A DNA stretch of 64,000 nt from Gordionus sp. m RMFG-2023 (lineage: Eukaryota > Nematomorpha > Gordioida > Chordodea > Parachordodidae): the NCBI RefSeq assembly GCF_954871325.1, contig NC_088779.1, positions 2,110,846-2,174,845 on the forward strand, written 5' to 3'. Positions 35,630 through 46,924 of this stretch are shown piece by piece. Position 1 is the first letter of the stretch. Every line of letters starts with the position of its first letter. The notes under the pieces are model-generated. The model was given only the letters and a program-made list of their open reading frames with translations. It searched no databases and was not told the DNA's origin. The position numbers were made by a program, and so were the translations under genes.

Positions 35630-35900
35630 TTCTTTGATGACGGATGTGTAAGGACATATGCTAGGATAAATTTCTGAGCTGGGAAATGTCACCCCGGTCA
35701 CCGACAGGCTTGGATAATGATGAATGACCTCGTAGGCATTCAAGGATGATAGATGGAACCGATAAAAAATACTCCGGTGGGATATCTGTCGATATTGATA
35801 CTTTGGTGTGAGATCAAGATACAATGGTGTCGATAGCGATACTCCGATGGAAGATCCAAATGGAATAGATAAGGAACTCCGGTGGGGAATATCAGTGATA
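35630..35900. repeat. Degenerate tandem motif of unknown origin
   Basis: Four spaced variants of one motif, ATACTCCGGTGGGATATC, ATACTTTGGTGTGAGATC, ATACTCCGATGGAAGATC and GGAACTCCGGTGGGGAATATC-like text, lie within about 120 bp in a GC-richer island. An overlapping minus-strand frame of 81 codons is probably a by-product. It matches nothing else in the window. Confidence 0.45.
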
Positions 35901-36285
35901 AAAAGAGATAGATAGCATGAATAATAAAGTGGAGAGAATATCGAAAGAGCTTACCACCAGAAAAAAAGTGAAAGCTTAGGAACTCTCGGAAAAATGGTCG
36001 ACTTAATACTTCATACCCTATCCCTTTTCCTCATTCCTATCTTCCCGTTCAACGGACAAATCACGAAACCTAACTTCACACCACCCACATTTTTATTATT
36101 TTTTTTTTAGCTAGAATAATTTTCATTCCTAAATTTAAATATAATCACACTTATTCTTCGAAATTTCTTAAATCATACAAATATGATATAATGACCTCTT
36201 CTGGACTCGGGCCGAAAACATTTAAAAATTTTTTGAATATTCAAAATAAATAATATATTTATATATAATTATTTTTAGGTTGCTA

Positions 36286-36286
36286 T

Positions 36287-36330
<44 letters not shown>

Positions 36331-36331
36331 T
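36286..36331. repeat. CTTT microsatellite
   Basis: About eleven clean units. Confidence 0.95.
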
Positions 36332-37660
36332 GAGATCTATAATGCCAAGCCTGGCGTGCTGCCTGCCAAATTTTCCACCCAATTTCTAATTGGTTCGATA
36401 CCAAAATATCTATTTCAATTGGAATCTCTTTTATTATACCAGATTTTTATTTTTGGGATTATTCGAGATGACCTTAACCCCCCCCCTCTCCTCAAAATGA
36501 GTATTTATTTTTTAAAAAAAATATAAAACCATCATCTTGGGGTTATTATTTGCAATCTGTTCAGAGTAAGGGCCGGGATTGAAAGAATCGTATCTTTGAC
36601 TTCTTCCAAACCTGAATAATATTAAGAAAAAGAAAATATAAAAATATATATATTTTTTTAAATACAAAATATTGGATATTCGATATTCGCTTTATGCTAA
36701 TATATTGAGACCTGCAGAGGTACAATATGTACGGCCCGGATCGGATTTTTTCTTCAAAATTTTTTTCGGCCCGGCATGGCCCGGTTTTTTGTAAATAAAA
36801 ATTTTCACTCTATATAATTATAATGTTTCGTTGTCAGTGTTGTCAGAAATTCCTTTCCCCTTTGTCATTTCAATTTTTACTAAGAATTTAAAATTAAAAC
36901 TTTGCCAAATTTGTGTCAAAAGATAAAGTTATTTTTAAAAACAATTTTTTATTTGTCTTATATCGAAAGATAAGAAATATATATTTGATTTATATATAAA
37001 AAAAAACTCATAATAACAAACACCTAATATTTCATTTCATTTTCTTTTCAAAAATAAAATATTTATATATTTCATCTTTGTTTAAAATTGATTAAAAAAA
37101 TATATTTTTTAAATACTTTTATAAAAAGCACAAAAATATTAATAAGAAATTTGGAAAAAATTCTTTAATTCATTAATAATAATTACAAATATACTATATT
37201 ATTTTTTAAAAAATATCAAATATCTTTTGGTTTCCTAAAAGGCTGAAAGTTCTAATTCAAAAGAAATCTTCAAGAAATGGATTAATTTTTTGATAAATTG
37301 CTTTTTTGTTTTAGTTTTTCTTCTTAAATATATTTTTTCAGATGGTTTACAAATATTTTTTATAACCACAAACACAAAAGTATATAAAATGATAAGAAAA
37401 TATATATTATTAAATATTAATTTAACACTTTTATTACTTTTTTCTTTAAATTTAAAAAAAAAAAATGAATAAGAAAAGATACACCATCATATACATATAT
37501 ACAGATACAACATCATATACAAATTTTGGTAATTTATTTTATGATATAGACAAGTTCCAAAATAAAATATAAATTATAAAAATTTTTGATGTTAGGTGTT
37601 TAATGTAGTAAGTAATATGAGATTAATAAAGTAACTGTTTTTATTTTTTATAAATAATTC
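36332..37660. other. AT-rich spacer with a CCGGGCC-family end
   Basis: At 36712-36800, GACCTGCAGAGGTACAAT followed by CGGCCCGG matches the left end of the element at 56145. The rest is AT-rich filler without a gene. Confidence 0.4.
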
Positions 37661-37667
37661 TCGTATT

Positions 37668-37853
37668 TAGTGTTGTTAAACGGCTTTCATCTAGAATAAT
37701 CTTACTCAGGCCTGAAGATTTTGTTTGTGGAAGGAACAAAGGTTTGGACATCTATTTAGCGATATCTCGGGGCTCAGGCAATATTTTTCTGGCTAAAATA
37801 TTTAGTTAGCCCTTTTTTAAAATCGGCTCAAAACTAGCCGTTTAACAACACTA
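37668..37853. mobile_element. Foldback hAT-type MITE with perfect target duplication
   Basis: Ends TAGTGTTGTTAAACGGC and CCGTTTAACAACACTA. The 8-mer CTCGTATT stands immediately on both sides (37660-37667 and 37854-37861). This is the reference copy that fixes the borders of the family. Confidence 0.92.
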
Positions 37854-37861
37854 CTCGTATT

Positions 37862-38560
37862 TAAAGAGAATGTATACACTTGTAAAAGACGGAAAAATAA
37901 GATCCGAACCAGAACCGCGAACCCGGTTATAAACGGGATTTTCGTTTTAAATACTCCTACAATGCGGAAACAGAATGACATGGCGCAAAGTCGTCATTAA
38001 AATAAAATGGGTAAGGAGTATGGAAGCGGATATATTCATTTACAACAAAATAAGAGTGAGTTTATAGAATATAAAGAGGTGGGGGGGGGGGTAGGTTTGG
38101 CCCAATTTTGATTTCCTCTTGTTGCCGGTTTTTGTGACTTCCTTATTTTAATTTTTATAATTAAGGTAATACGGAAATGAGAAGAAATAAGAGAGGGGTA
38201 AGAGATAGTTTTATCATCATTGGCTGGAGAAGTTGAGGGGGGTGGGGGTTATGGCACGAATAATCCTATTCTATACAATTTAATCTCCTAAATATTTAAA
38301 GCAATACTTTATCAAAAACGCGAAAAGATAGATTTTATAGTACAATTAAAAGAAAATTTAAGGTAACGTTTTGCGTTACCGGTACTCAAAAAAAATGGAA
38401 TCGTATTACTCGGTACCCCTTAGAAGAAGGTAACTATTGGAGTTCCTTTTCTCAAAAAATGTAACGCATAACGAACTTACTTTTTTGACGCGTTACTTTT
38501 ACACTAATCATTATTATTAATATTATTATATCTATAAAATATAGTTTAGTCTATAAAAAG
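37862..38560. other. Spacer with G run and an inverted GTAACG patch
   Basis: Eleven G at 38081-38091. At 38360-38510, words GGTAACG, GCGTTACCGG, TGTAACGC and GCGTTAC repeat in both orientations, as in small foldback elements. No gene. Confidence 0.4.
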
Positions 38561-38762
38561 TAGTGTCGTTAAACGGCCTCAGTTTTGAACCCAAAAACCC
38601 GCTAACTCAATATTTTTCCTGAGAATATAACATAAACCTGAAGATTTTGCTCTCGTAGATGGAAAAAAGGTTTGGAAAGCCCAGTAGCCAAATCTCAAAA
38701 ACTTAGGACAATTCGCCGCATTTAAAAAATTCGGCTCAAATGAAGCCATTTAACAAACACTA
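38561..38762. mobile_element. Foldback MITE, TAGTGTTGTTAAA family
   Basis: Ends TAGTGTCGTTAAACGGC and ATTTAACAAACACTA; inner arms CCGCTAACTCAATATTTT and TCGGCTCAAATGAAGCC. Confidence 0.75.
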
Positions 38763-39394
38763 AATGGAAGCAATATAGATAGTAAACATTAGAAAGATTT
38801 TTCCCATTAGACAAGATAGCTCAAATCACATAGACAAAAAATAAGGAGAAATTTCCATAGAACTTAAAAAGGTCTAAAGAAGAAATATTTATTTATTTAA
38901 TAAATATATGCAAAACTCAACCGGAAAGTGTTAATGAAATACGTAATATAATCGATAATTTTAAAAGGACGATCGATATAAGTGAAATTTGATGCAGTGA
39001 TAGTGTATGTAGAAATAGGAGAGAAATTGTTTTAATGGGGAAAGAGGATAAGATAATGTTCCTTAGAAGCTTTCTGAAACATGTATTATTTTCAACAGTT
39101 CTTTTGGAGCGTAGAGAGGGAATATAAAGAATGTTATTTTAGAAGGACCAGATGATGAGAAAAAAAATAAGATTCCAACTTAAAATCGAATTTGTTCTAC
39201 TATGCTTCTTCTGATATTAGAACCTATATGATTAAACTGGATATCCTTATTTAGACTAACAATTTGTTTTTTTTTGGGTTTGGATTCTGTTGAACGTAAA
39301 CAATAAAGAACATCAGATTTAGAAAAAACACATTTTTTTTGTTATACTCTTAAAATTAACCATGGGATGATAAAGTCATTTAAAAATATAAGCT
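38763..39394. other. Spacer, nothing firm
   Basis: About 45 open plus-strand codons at 38995-39135 have no start or splice support and are taken as chance. Confidence 0.3.
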
Positions 39395-39601
39395 TAGTGT
39401 ATTGTTGAAAGGTTGGATTTGACCCTATCTTTAAAAATAGCTAACTCAAAATATTTTAGCCAGTTAAGATATTGTCTAAGGAGATTTTTTGCTAAATAGA
39501 TGTTCAAACTTTTGTTCCATATCTATGAGAAAAATCTTAAGGATCGCGTAATATTTTTCTAAATAATTGAATTAGCCGTTTTTTAAATAACAACTACACT
39601 A
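39395..39601. mobile_element. Foldback MITE, degenerate copy
   Basis: Left TAGTGTATTGTTGAAAGG, right AATAACAACTACACTA. Inner words ATTTTAGCCAG and CTAAATAATTGAATTAGCC keep the family order. Confidence 0.6.
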
Positions 39602-40700
39602 TGGATGATAGCTATGATTAATATTAAATATAAAACTGTTAAAATTAATTTACTAAGACGAATATTAATTATGATAGGCATTCTAAAGAATACGTCATGG
39701 GGATGGATGGGGTGTCAAAAAATTTCTGGAAAATTCTACCATAAAATGTTGAGATTTAGCGAATCTGGGGGTTTTTCGGGCCTGAGCCGAGCTTGGTCAA
39801 AAAATTAAGTCCCACGAAGGTTTCTGATATTATTATTCTGCAGCTATTTGTATTTTTTATAATTTTATAATTTATATAACAACGACAATAAATAATAATT
39901 AATAATAATATTTTATTTAAATACGCATCAAATTATAACATTTTTATTTTATTATATTTTATATTTTTTTAATAAATCTCATGCCAAATGAAACGGAAAT
40001 GTGATGGGGGCTGTAAACGCAAAAAAAAGGGAGTTAATAATAAGTTAAAATATTTCTTATTTTTTCTCTTAAATCTCCTAAAATAATTATGAAAATGAAA
40101 TTTGGAACCAAAAAAAAATAGGAAAATAAAATTTTACGATTAAGATTATTAAAAAAAATAGATATATAAATATTATATTATCCGATAAAAATTTAGTAGG
40201 AATATATGTACCCAATTACAAGGATTATCAGAATTTTCTTGAAATTTTGAATGATATGAAAAGATAAGAAAAATATGATTAAATTATATTATATATATAT
40301 ATATGTGTATGATGGGAATAAAAATGAAATATTTATAAGAATGAACGTTAATATAGCATATATTGGTGTCTATTTTAATTATATTTTTATTTTATTATGT
40401 TGTAATTAGATTTTAGATTTCGGTTAATACTTATTTTAAAAAAATATATATGTATATGAATTGGACGAGAAAAAAAGAGGCTTATATTCTAACAATAATT
40501 GGAATTTATAAACCGATATATTAATCCACAACTTATTGAAGGTCTCAAAGTCTATAAGATTCCCTATCAATTTTAGAATAACGTAACTAAATCAAGGTAA
40601 CGATCTGTATTTTCCTTTTCTCTAAAAAACCACGGATATTTTGGTCAGATTTCCCTGGGTGCACTTTACCCCCTCACAACAATATAACATAACGCTAATA
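39602..40700. other. Spacer, nothing recognised
   Basis: No credible gene. A GGGTGCACTTTACCCCC word at about 40657 resembles the end of a transposon but has no partner nearby. Confidence 0.35.
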
Positions 40701-40702
40701 TT

Positions 40703-40992
40703 TAGCGTTGTTAAAAAGACAACGATTTTGCTCAAATTTTTTTAAAAGTGACATTTTAGCTAAAATAACATTAAACCTCGAAATTCCTTTCTGTCATCTG
40801 TGAGGAAATCTCCAGGCTACATGTCATTTATATATATAAATTATATGTCACTCAAAGGTTGGGGTTAACAGCAATATTTTCCAAATATTCGTAAGATAGG
40901 TACATTCCAAACATGATAGAATATATTTCCGGTAAAATCAGTAAAAAAAACGCGCTCAAAAATTGGCGGGGAAAAACACATTGAACGCTAAC
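40703..40992. mobile_element. Foldback MITE, strongly degenerate
   Basis: Left TAGCGTTGTTAAAAAGAC, right TTGAACGCTA. It also holds ACATTCCAAACATG, a word of another palindromic family (46620 and 47762), so it may be a hybrid or nested copy. Confidence 0.4.
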
Positions 40993-41148
40993 GTAATATA
41001 AATTATGTAAAATATTATATATATATATTATTTATTATATATGTGTCGTTAGCTATTTATCACACCACCTATAATTAAGTTTACGTTGCTAACACAACCT
41101 TACTCCTTGAACCATTTTTAAGCATGTATTTCTTAACACCTTACCCCT

Positions 41149-41381
41149 TAGTGTTGTTAAACGGGGTCGTTTTGAGCCAATTTTTAAACAACGGCTAACT
41201 CGATATTTCATCCAGAAAAAAAAGATTACACGAGCCTTTAAGATTTTTGTTCATAGATGGACGCAAAGGTTCGGACATCTGTCGAAGAAAATATCGAGAC
41301 TTAGGGCAATATTTATCCTGGCTAAAATATTGAACTCCGGTTTTAAGAATCGGCTCAAAACGAACCGTTTTTACAACACTA
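41149..41381. mobile_element. Foldback MITE, TAGTGTTGTTAAA family
   Basis: Left TAGTGTTGTTAAACGGGG, right CCGTTTTTACAACACTA. The flanks CTTACCCC and CTTACCCA suggest a target duplication with one base added at the left border. Confidence 0.78.
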
Positions 41382-41747
41382 CTTACCCACGTGACTTGCT
41401 AAGACCGCTTCTAAGCACGGCGCGTTTTTTCGAAGCGATTAATAATTCAGCTTAATAGTTGCGCGCTTCCAAACACAGCGTTTTTTTATTTATTCCTTAC
41501 GATTAACAAATTAGCTTAATTTTTTTTAACGATTTAAATGGCGTCTAAACTAACCCAGCCCAAGAAGAATCATAATGAAAAAATTAATTCTATATTTTTA
41601 AAACAACAACAATGGTTTAATATAAAACTATATTCGGTTGTCATCTTAAATTAACATCCGCGAGTTATGGCTACCCTATATTAGATTATCTGGTAATCCA
41701 ATGAGATTAAAAAAAATTTTTTAATAAAATTACTATATAAAGGGGTG

Positions 41748-41816
41748 GAAACCCAAGATGACGTGTCACCATATGATTTATAAACCCAAGATGGCGTGTC
41801 ACCATATGATTTATTT
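41748..41816. repeat. Tandem duplication of about 35 bp
   Basis: Two adjacent units with AAACCCAAGATG and GTGTCACCATATGATTTAT differ by one base. Very recent. Confidence 0.9.
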
Positions 41817-41989
41817 TAAATGATAGTGAGACAAGGGGGGAAGTATATTATATTGATATAGCAATCGTAACTTTTTTTTCAATTGGCAGAACTGAAAAAT
41901 AATTGAATGCTAAAAGTTAAACGCTTAAACAAATGAAGAAGATTTTAGAAATTATCGTGATTCACATGTTTGTTAGATGAAACAATTTA

Positions 41990-42247
41990 TTACCTAGGTC
42001 TTGACATGGCGTCAATCATTCTCCCGTAGTTTCGTAGGAAGCTTGAAAGGTCTTCCTGCTTCTTGATCAATATGTCGTTAGCTAAAACGCCCGTCATGAG
42101 CGGAAACGCCCCTCCAAAATATTGGGATACTACCAACGCGCCCAAGATTACCAACCAAATGTTGTAATTAGAACGGATCTTGTTGGAATAAAATTTACGG
42201 GGACATGCGGGCCAAGAGGATGTTATAGAAATCAATTTTCCCGTCAT
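41990..42247 (-). CDS. Small single-pass membrane protein, intronless (85 aa)
   Basis: One open frame of 85 codons from an ATG in good context (AAAATGACG) to TAA. GC is clearly above the flanks and third positions are mixed, as in coding sequence. Residues 1-29 are basic and rich in Ser, Pro and Arg with no acidic residue (SSWPACPRKFYSNKIRSNYN), as in a mitochondrial presequence. Residues 30-56 form a membrane span (IWLVILGALVVSQYFGGAF), and the tail is charged (IKKQEDLSSFLRNYGRMID). It resembles small mitochondrial inner-membrane proteins in build, but I do not recognise the family, and the organelle is inference. AATAAA overlaps the stop codon, so the 3' end may be very short. The opposite strand offers no comparable frame. 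Confidence 0.7.
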   Translation of the reverse strand: MTGKLISITSSWPACPRKFYSNKIRSNYNIWLVILGALVVSQYFGGAFPLMTGVLANDILIKKQEDLSSFLRNYGRMIDAMSRPR

Positions 42248-42382
42248 TTTTTATTTCCTTTAACTTTAATAATTATCTTTAATATTTATATAAAATAAAA
42301 TTATTATTATTATATTAATAATGTATTTTTTGCAAAAAAAAAATTCATAAAAATTATATTTTTTTTTTTAGAGAAATTAAAT

Positions 42383-42523
42383 AGAGAGGAGAAGAGAGGA
42401 GGAGAAGAGAAGAGAAGAGAAGAGAAGAGAAGAGAAGAGAAGAGAAAGAGAAAGAGAAGAGAAGAGAAGAGAAGAGAAGAGAAAGAGAAGAGAAAGAGAA
42501 GAGAAGAGAAGAGAAGAGAAGAG
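42383..42523. repeat. AAGAG pentanucleotide microsatellite
   Basis: Mostly GAAGA units with some six-base interruptions (AAAGAG). The same motif forms arrays at 45652, 46221 (reverse) and 60018. Confidence 0.95.
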
Positions 42524-42611
42524 AATTGGCTCTTAAATTTCCTGTATTTTTTAAAAAAAAATTAATTTATATATAATATAACCTACCACTTTTTATTATA
42601 TCAACTTTTTT

Positions 42612-42798
42612 AAGTATTGTTAAAAAGCCCAATTATGCGAGATTTTAGTTTAAAATTATATAGGTAGACCGCGAGATTAGACAAATAAATCAATAAGCAA
42701 AATCTTCAGGTTTACGGAATATGATTTAGGCTAAAATTTTAATCCGGCCCCCTTTTTTTTAAATTTGACCCTATATCGTGGGCCTTCTAACAACCACT
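42612..42798. mobile_element. Foldback MITE, degenerate
   Basis: Left TAAGTATTGTTAAAAAGCCC, right CCTTCTAACAACCACTA, with AGATTTTAGTT and AATCTTCAGG in the family order. Confidence 0.5.
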
Positions 42799-43085
42799 AA
42801 ATTCCTGTTATATCCTTCGGAATTATATTAAGAATTAACAAAATAAATTAACTCATTATCTGCCCAACAAGTTAATATGATAATTAGTTTATGACAGGAA
42901 TGTTAAAAAAAAAATTTCTTGAAAATTTTTAATGGAAATTTCGTTTGAAATGTCCCGATGGGAACAATAAAGAGACAATTTTTAAAAAAAATAACCCCCC
43001 CCTTCCCCCCCCCACCACTAAAATGAGTTATTCGAATCCGATATTAATTAGATATAAATAAGTTTGAAACCTTTATTCTATATAG

Positions 43086-43285
43086 TAGAGTTGTTAAAGG
43101 GCTCGTTTTGAGCCGCTGTTGAAAAAAACGGCTGGCTCTATATTTAAGGCGGAAAAAAATTGCGTGAGTCTCCAGATTTCGCTAATAGTTGTTCTAGACT
43201 TTTGTACCATCTAGGAACAAAATCTTCAGGGGCCTGCGTAATATTTTTTTGGATAAAATATTGAGTTAGCCCTTTAACAACACTA
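43086..43285. mobile_element. Foldback MITE, TAGTGTTGTTAAA family
   Basis: Left TAGAGTTGTTAAAGGGCTCG, right GCCCTTTAACAACACTA. Flanks CTATATAG and TTCTATAG agree at 6 of 8. One end has TAGAG and the other TAGTG, linking it to the CAGAG family. Confidence 0.75.
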
Positions 43286-43289
43286 TTCT

Positions 43290-44045
43290 ATAGAAGACAA
43301 ACGAAATTTTAAGAAGCTCAACTCTAAATATTCAGTTTTTTTTTCGACCTAACATAAAATTCAGGGAAGTATTCTATTATAATCTTACTATATAAATGGA
43401 GGATCTAATAAAATCAATCATATATATATATATAATATAAATATCTTGGAGGAAAAATCGAAATGTTGTTATTTAATGTATTAAGAAGTTATTCCTAACG
43501 ATATTTCATATTTCCTCGGAATCTGATCTCTGGATTCCGGCCGGACACAATCCCTAAGTTTCCAAGGAACATTTCCCAAATTTATAACTAATAAAGAATT
43601 TTTAACAATTATTATTTGAACTTGAAATCGAGAACTAACAAAAAAAATAAATATAAATTATATTAAAACCAGAACTCTGACCTTTTCATTTTATACATGA
43701 GATCTTTTGTTTACTAACAAGAAGAACCATGCTAATTTTAATTCCAGGGGTCTTAGTGGTCCATCTAATTTCATGCTTAATATACTATATATTTACAAAG
43801 TTTCCTACAATTTTTAACGAACGATTTTTAAAGTTATAAACCCATTTTTTTGAGGCGAAAATGCGCATCTCAATCCTTATTATTTATTTTTTTTGAAAAT
43901 GTTGGAGTTTCTCCAAGCTCTTATGTTCAATGAATTCGATCCTATTCCTATTATCCCATTCATTTCAATTCCAAAAAAAAATAAAAAATATAACACAACA
44001 ATTATTAGATTTTGAACGTTTTGAAATGGGGATCGGGAAAATTTC
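43290..44045. other. Spacer, nothing recognised
   Basis: A GC-richer patch at 43515-43560 (TCTGGATTCCGGCCGG) has no match in the window. No gene. Confidence 0.35.
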
Positions 44046-44230
44046 TAGTGTTGTTAAACACGGCTAACTCGATATTTCATCCAGAAAGATCCTTAGGCGA
44101 GCCTGAAGATTTTGCTCGTAGAAAGGAACAAACCTTAGGTATACATTAACGAAATCTCGAGGTTTAGGCAGTACTTTTCTGGCCAAAATATTGTGTTAGC
44201 CGTTTTAAACGGCTCAAAATTAGCCAAAAA
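44046..44230. mobile_element. Foldback MITE missing its right end
   Basis: Left TAGTGTTGTTAAACACGGC, inner arms present up to CGGCTCAAAATTAGCC, then unrelated AT-rich DNA. Confidence 0.65.
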
Positions 44231-44589
44231 ATATTTTAAAAATAAATTCTCCACATACCTGAAGAGGATCTTAAGAATTCTTGATGAAGAGAAATATGTT
44301 CAGACTAGAAATTTTTGGATTTTTTTTTTCAAAATATATATTGTATATTAAAAAAAATTTTTCTTATATTTATATAATATATTTCTATTTTTTTTATTTT
44401 TTATTTCGTTTATTTAATAATATCTATTTTTTTATTATTATTATTTTTTATTAAATAAAAAATTAATATTTAATATTTAATTTGAAACTTGCTTTATATA
44501 TTTTTTTTGGGGGGAACTAAAAATAAAATTTATTCTTATTTTTCGAGAGTATATAAATATAATGACATTTTTTTAAAAAAGTTCAAACA

Positions 44590-44881
44590 TATCGAAAGCG
44601 TCGTTGAATGCAAATCAGCTGGACCCGCCATTTTTGGTAACCCATATAGACAAATATTCTCACGTTAAAAACTACTATTGAATTGATAACTTGCTTCCTA
44701 ATTTCGATGATCCAGGCAATTCTTTAATAAAGTTTGCGTCAGGCATAGGAATAAATTGGCCCTCTCGGTTAAAATTTTTAATCATGATACGGGTAATCAA
44801 AATGACGTCCCCAGCTGTTTTCGATGACGTACACTTTTAATGAATGCATCGTCTGTCTAGGTATTATTATTATATGTCATT
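44590..44881 (-). mobile_element. Palindromic MITE, CAGCTG/GCCATTTT family, copy 4
   Basis: Inverted copy: CAGCTGGACCCGCCATTTTT near 44607, CCCCAGCTG near 44810, right end GGTATTATTATTATATGTCA. It matches copy 2 over its full length. Confidence 0.75.
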
Positions 44882-44884
44882 AGG

Positions 44885-45640
44885 TTATAAATAAGGGTTT
44901 GATGTGATGGATTAGGGTTATGATATAGCAAAAAAATAGGTTTTTAAATCATAATATAACCATTTTTTATGGATAACTTGTCAAATCTGACAGATCACGT
45001 GATAATAAATGGACGATTAGAAATTTGGATAAATCAGCTGTCGTATAAAGGCAATTTCCTTGAGTCGGATCATAATCAGCGGCAAACATAATAATTTCCT
45101 ATCTTTTCTAACCCTATAACCTTCCTCCCATTTAAACTGCTCACTGAAGATTAGAGTGCTCTATCTGCAAAACCTTTTGAAAAATTAGGGTCGCTACATC
45201 ACGAATAAAATATAAACCAGGTGGTGGATAACCAACAAAAATTATTAAAAATAAAAAATCGGGAGGTTAAGAAACCTCTTTCATTCATTTTCATATCACA
45301 ATTTAACAATAATTAGAATTTATAAATGATAATATATATATATATAATTGCTGAATATTTAAATATAATGTAGATGACGTAATTGGGATATGGAACCTCG
45401 TGGGGGTTAGGAATTCCTTGATTTTAAAATAGTTTATGGAGGGCGACTGCTAAAAATAGTACATTGGACAAGCTATTAACGAAATCTCTAGGTATAGGCT
45501 AAAATATTAAGCCACCTTTTTTTTTTAAAAAAAATGGACCAATTCTAGCTATTTAAAACAACACACGAGGTTCAGCTCAAAATTCCTCCCAAAATATTTT
45601 ATCTTTATTATTTTTTTCGTGACATATTCGTGACAAATGT
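44885..45640. mobile_element. Spacer holding a degenerate foldback MITE half
   Basis: At about 45455-45568, GCTATTAACGAAATCTC, GGCTAAAATATTAAGCC and TTTAAAACAACAC recall the right half of the TAGTGTTGTTAAA family. The patch 44980-45200 is less AT-rich but shows no gene. Confidence 0.4.
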
Positions 45641-45651
45641 TATATATATGT

Positions 45652-45851
45652 GAAGAGAAGAGAAGAGAAGAGAAGAGAAGAGAAGAGAGAGAGAAGAGAA
45701 GAGAAGAGAAGAGAAGAGAAGAGAAGAGAAGAGAAGAGAAGAGAAGAGAAGAGAAGAGAAGAGAAGAGAAGAGAAGAGAAGAGAAGAGAAGAGAAGAGAA
45801 GAGAAGAGAAGAGAAGAGAAGAGAAGAGAAGAGAAGAGAAGAGAAGAGAAG
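45652..45851. repeat. AAGAG pentanucleotide microsatellite, about 40 units
   Basis: One almost pure 200-bp array. Because five is not a multiple of three it is open in several frames on both strands; these are not genes. Confidence 0.97.
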
Positions 45852-46220
45852 ATATAGATTTCTCAGAATTTTTAAAAAGACTCAAAATTTAAATGTATTT
45901 TGTGTATATAATTTTACTAATGAGATAGATTAACACGTTCAAAGAAAAAAAAATTTCTTCAAAATTTAAACGGCAAAAATTATAAGAAATTTTAAATTTT
46001 TTATAAAATTTCTTATTTTATTAATTTATACAACCAAAAATTAATCCCCTTTTTCTATAAAAAATAAAACATTTCCCGGAAAAAATAATATTTTTTTTAT
46101 TATTAATATTTGCCTTTTTTGATATTCTTTAATTCATCATGCGGCTATTTAGGCGCGACACACGAATTATCTTAATATAAATAGTAATGATTAGTATATA
46201 TCGTATCTGCTCAAAATATT

Positions 46221-46268
46221 CTCTTCTCTTCTCTTCTCTTCTCTTCTATTCTCTTCTCTTCTCTTCTT
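46221..46268. repeat. CTCTT pentanucleotide microsatellite
   Basis: Reverse-strand version of the AAGAG motif, about ten units with one substitution. Confidence 0.95.
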
Positions 46269-46479
46269 TTTAAACTAATTCAAATAACTCCCCTGGCCCT
46301 TACCAACTCTCATTCGGACCTATATGGGCTGAGAAGACTAGCCGTTATCTAACTACTTTTAGGATATTTATTTATTTCAGCCAAAAAGAAAAATTAGCAT
46401 TATTTTGTAAGGATCATGATACAAAAAAAATTAATTATATCAGAACCTTACAAATACTATTGGCTTTATCAGCGAAATC

Positions 46480-46760
46480 GATATTTCGCCAAATTATTAA
46501 CTAAGCCTCGAAATTTTGTCAATAGATGTACAAATGTTAGTCGCAATGTGTGTTTTTTTTCCGCCAATAAATTTTTGAGAGAGTAAAAAAAAATAACATG
46601 TGTAAAAATTCCTGATTTTAACCGGAAATACATTCTCTCATGTTTGGAATACAACCCTACCCTAAGAATTTCTGAACAATTTTTTTACCGCGAACCTTTG
46701 AATTTTTAAAAATTTGATATAATTTATATCAGTTTTTCCTATATATAAATTATTAAATGA
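46480..46760. mobile_element. Palindromic repeat, GTTTGGAATAC family, copy 1
   Basis: Shares ordered words with 47660-47830: CCGCCAATAAATTTT, CCGGAAATACATTCTC against ACGGAAATGCATGCC, then CATGTTTGGAATACA, ACCCTACCC, AATTTC and GAACAATTTTT. The minus-strand frame of 61 codons here is not conserved in the second copy. Confidence 0.6.
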
Positions 46761-46768
46761 ACTAGATA

Positions 46769-46850
46769 TCGCCGGGGTGGCCTAGTGGGTTTATGATGTA
46801 TGCCTGGAAGCAGAAGGTCTCAGGCTCAATCCTGGTAAGGATCGTACAAA
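46769..46850 (+). repeat. tRNA-derived SINE or tRNA pseudogene
   Basis: Starts GCCGGGGTGGCCTAGTGG, with a perfect A box TGGCCTAGTGG, and has a B-box-like GGCTCAATCCT. A five-pair T stem (TCAGG with CCTGG) encloses a six-base loop. The sequence runs straight into an A-rich tail. The loop length, D arm and acceptor do not make a normal tRNA, so a retroposed copy is more likely. Confidence 0.6.
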
Positions 46851-46924
46851 AAAAAATTAAATGATTAGACATTTAACGACGAAAACTGTCTATACAATTC
46901 CCCGTTAAAATTTTTCTTATCATA

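Noticed and set aside
35579-35824. 81-codon minus-strand frame
   Set aside because: It coincides with the spaced ATACTCCGGTGGG motif and has no start context, splice sites or domain.
45637-45933. Arg/Glu-repeat and Leu/Ser-repeat open frames (also 59933-60247 and 50111-50369)
   Set aside because: Pure pentanucleotide or tetranucleotide repeats are open in several frames at once; no coding signal outside the array.
46469-46654. 61-codon minus-strand frame
   Set aside because: It lies in the GTTTGGAATAC palindromic repeat and is not open in the copy at 47660.
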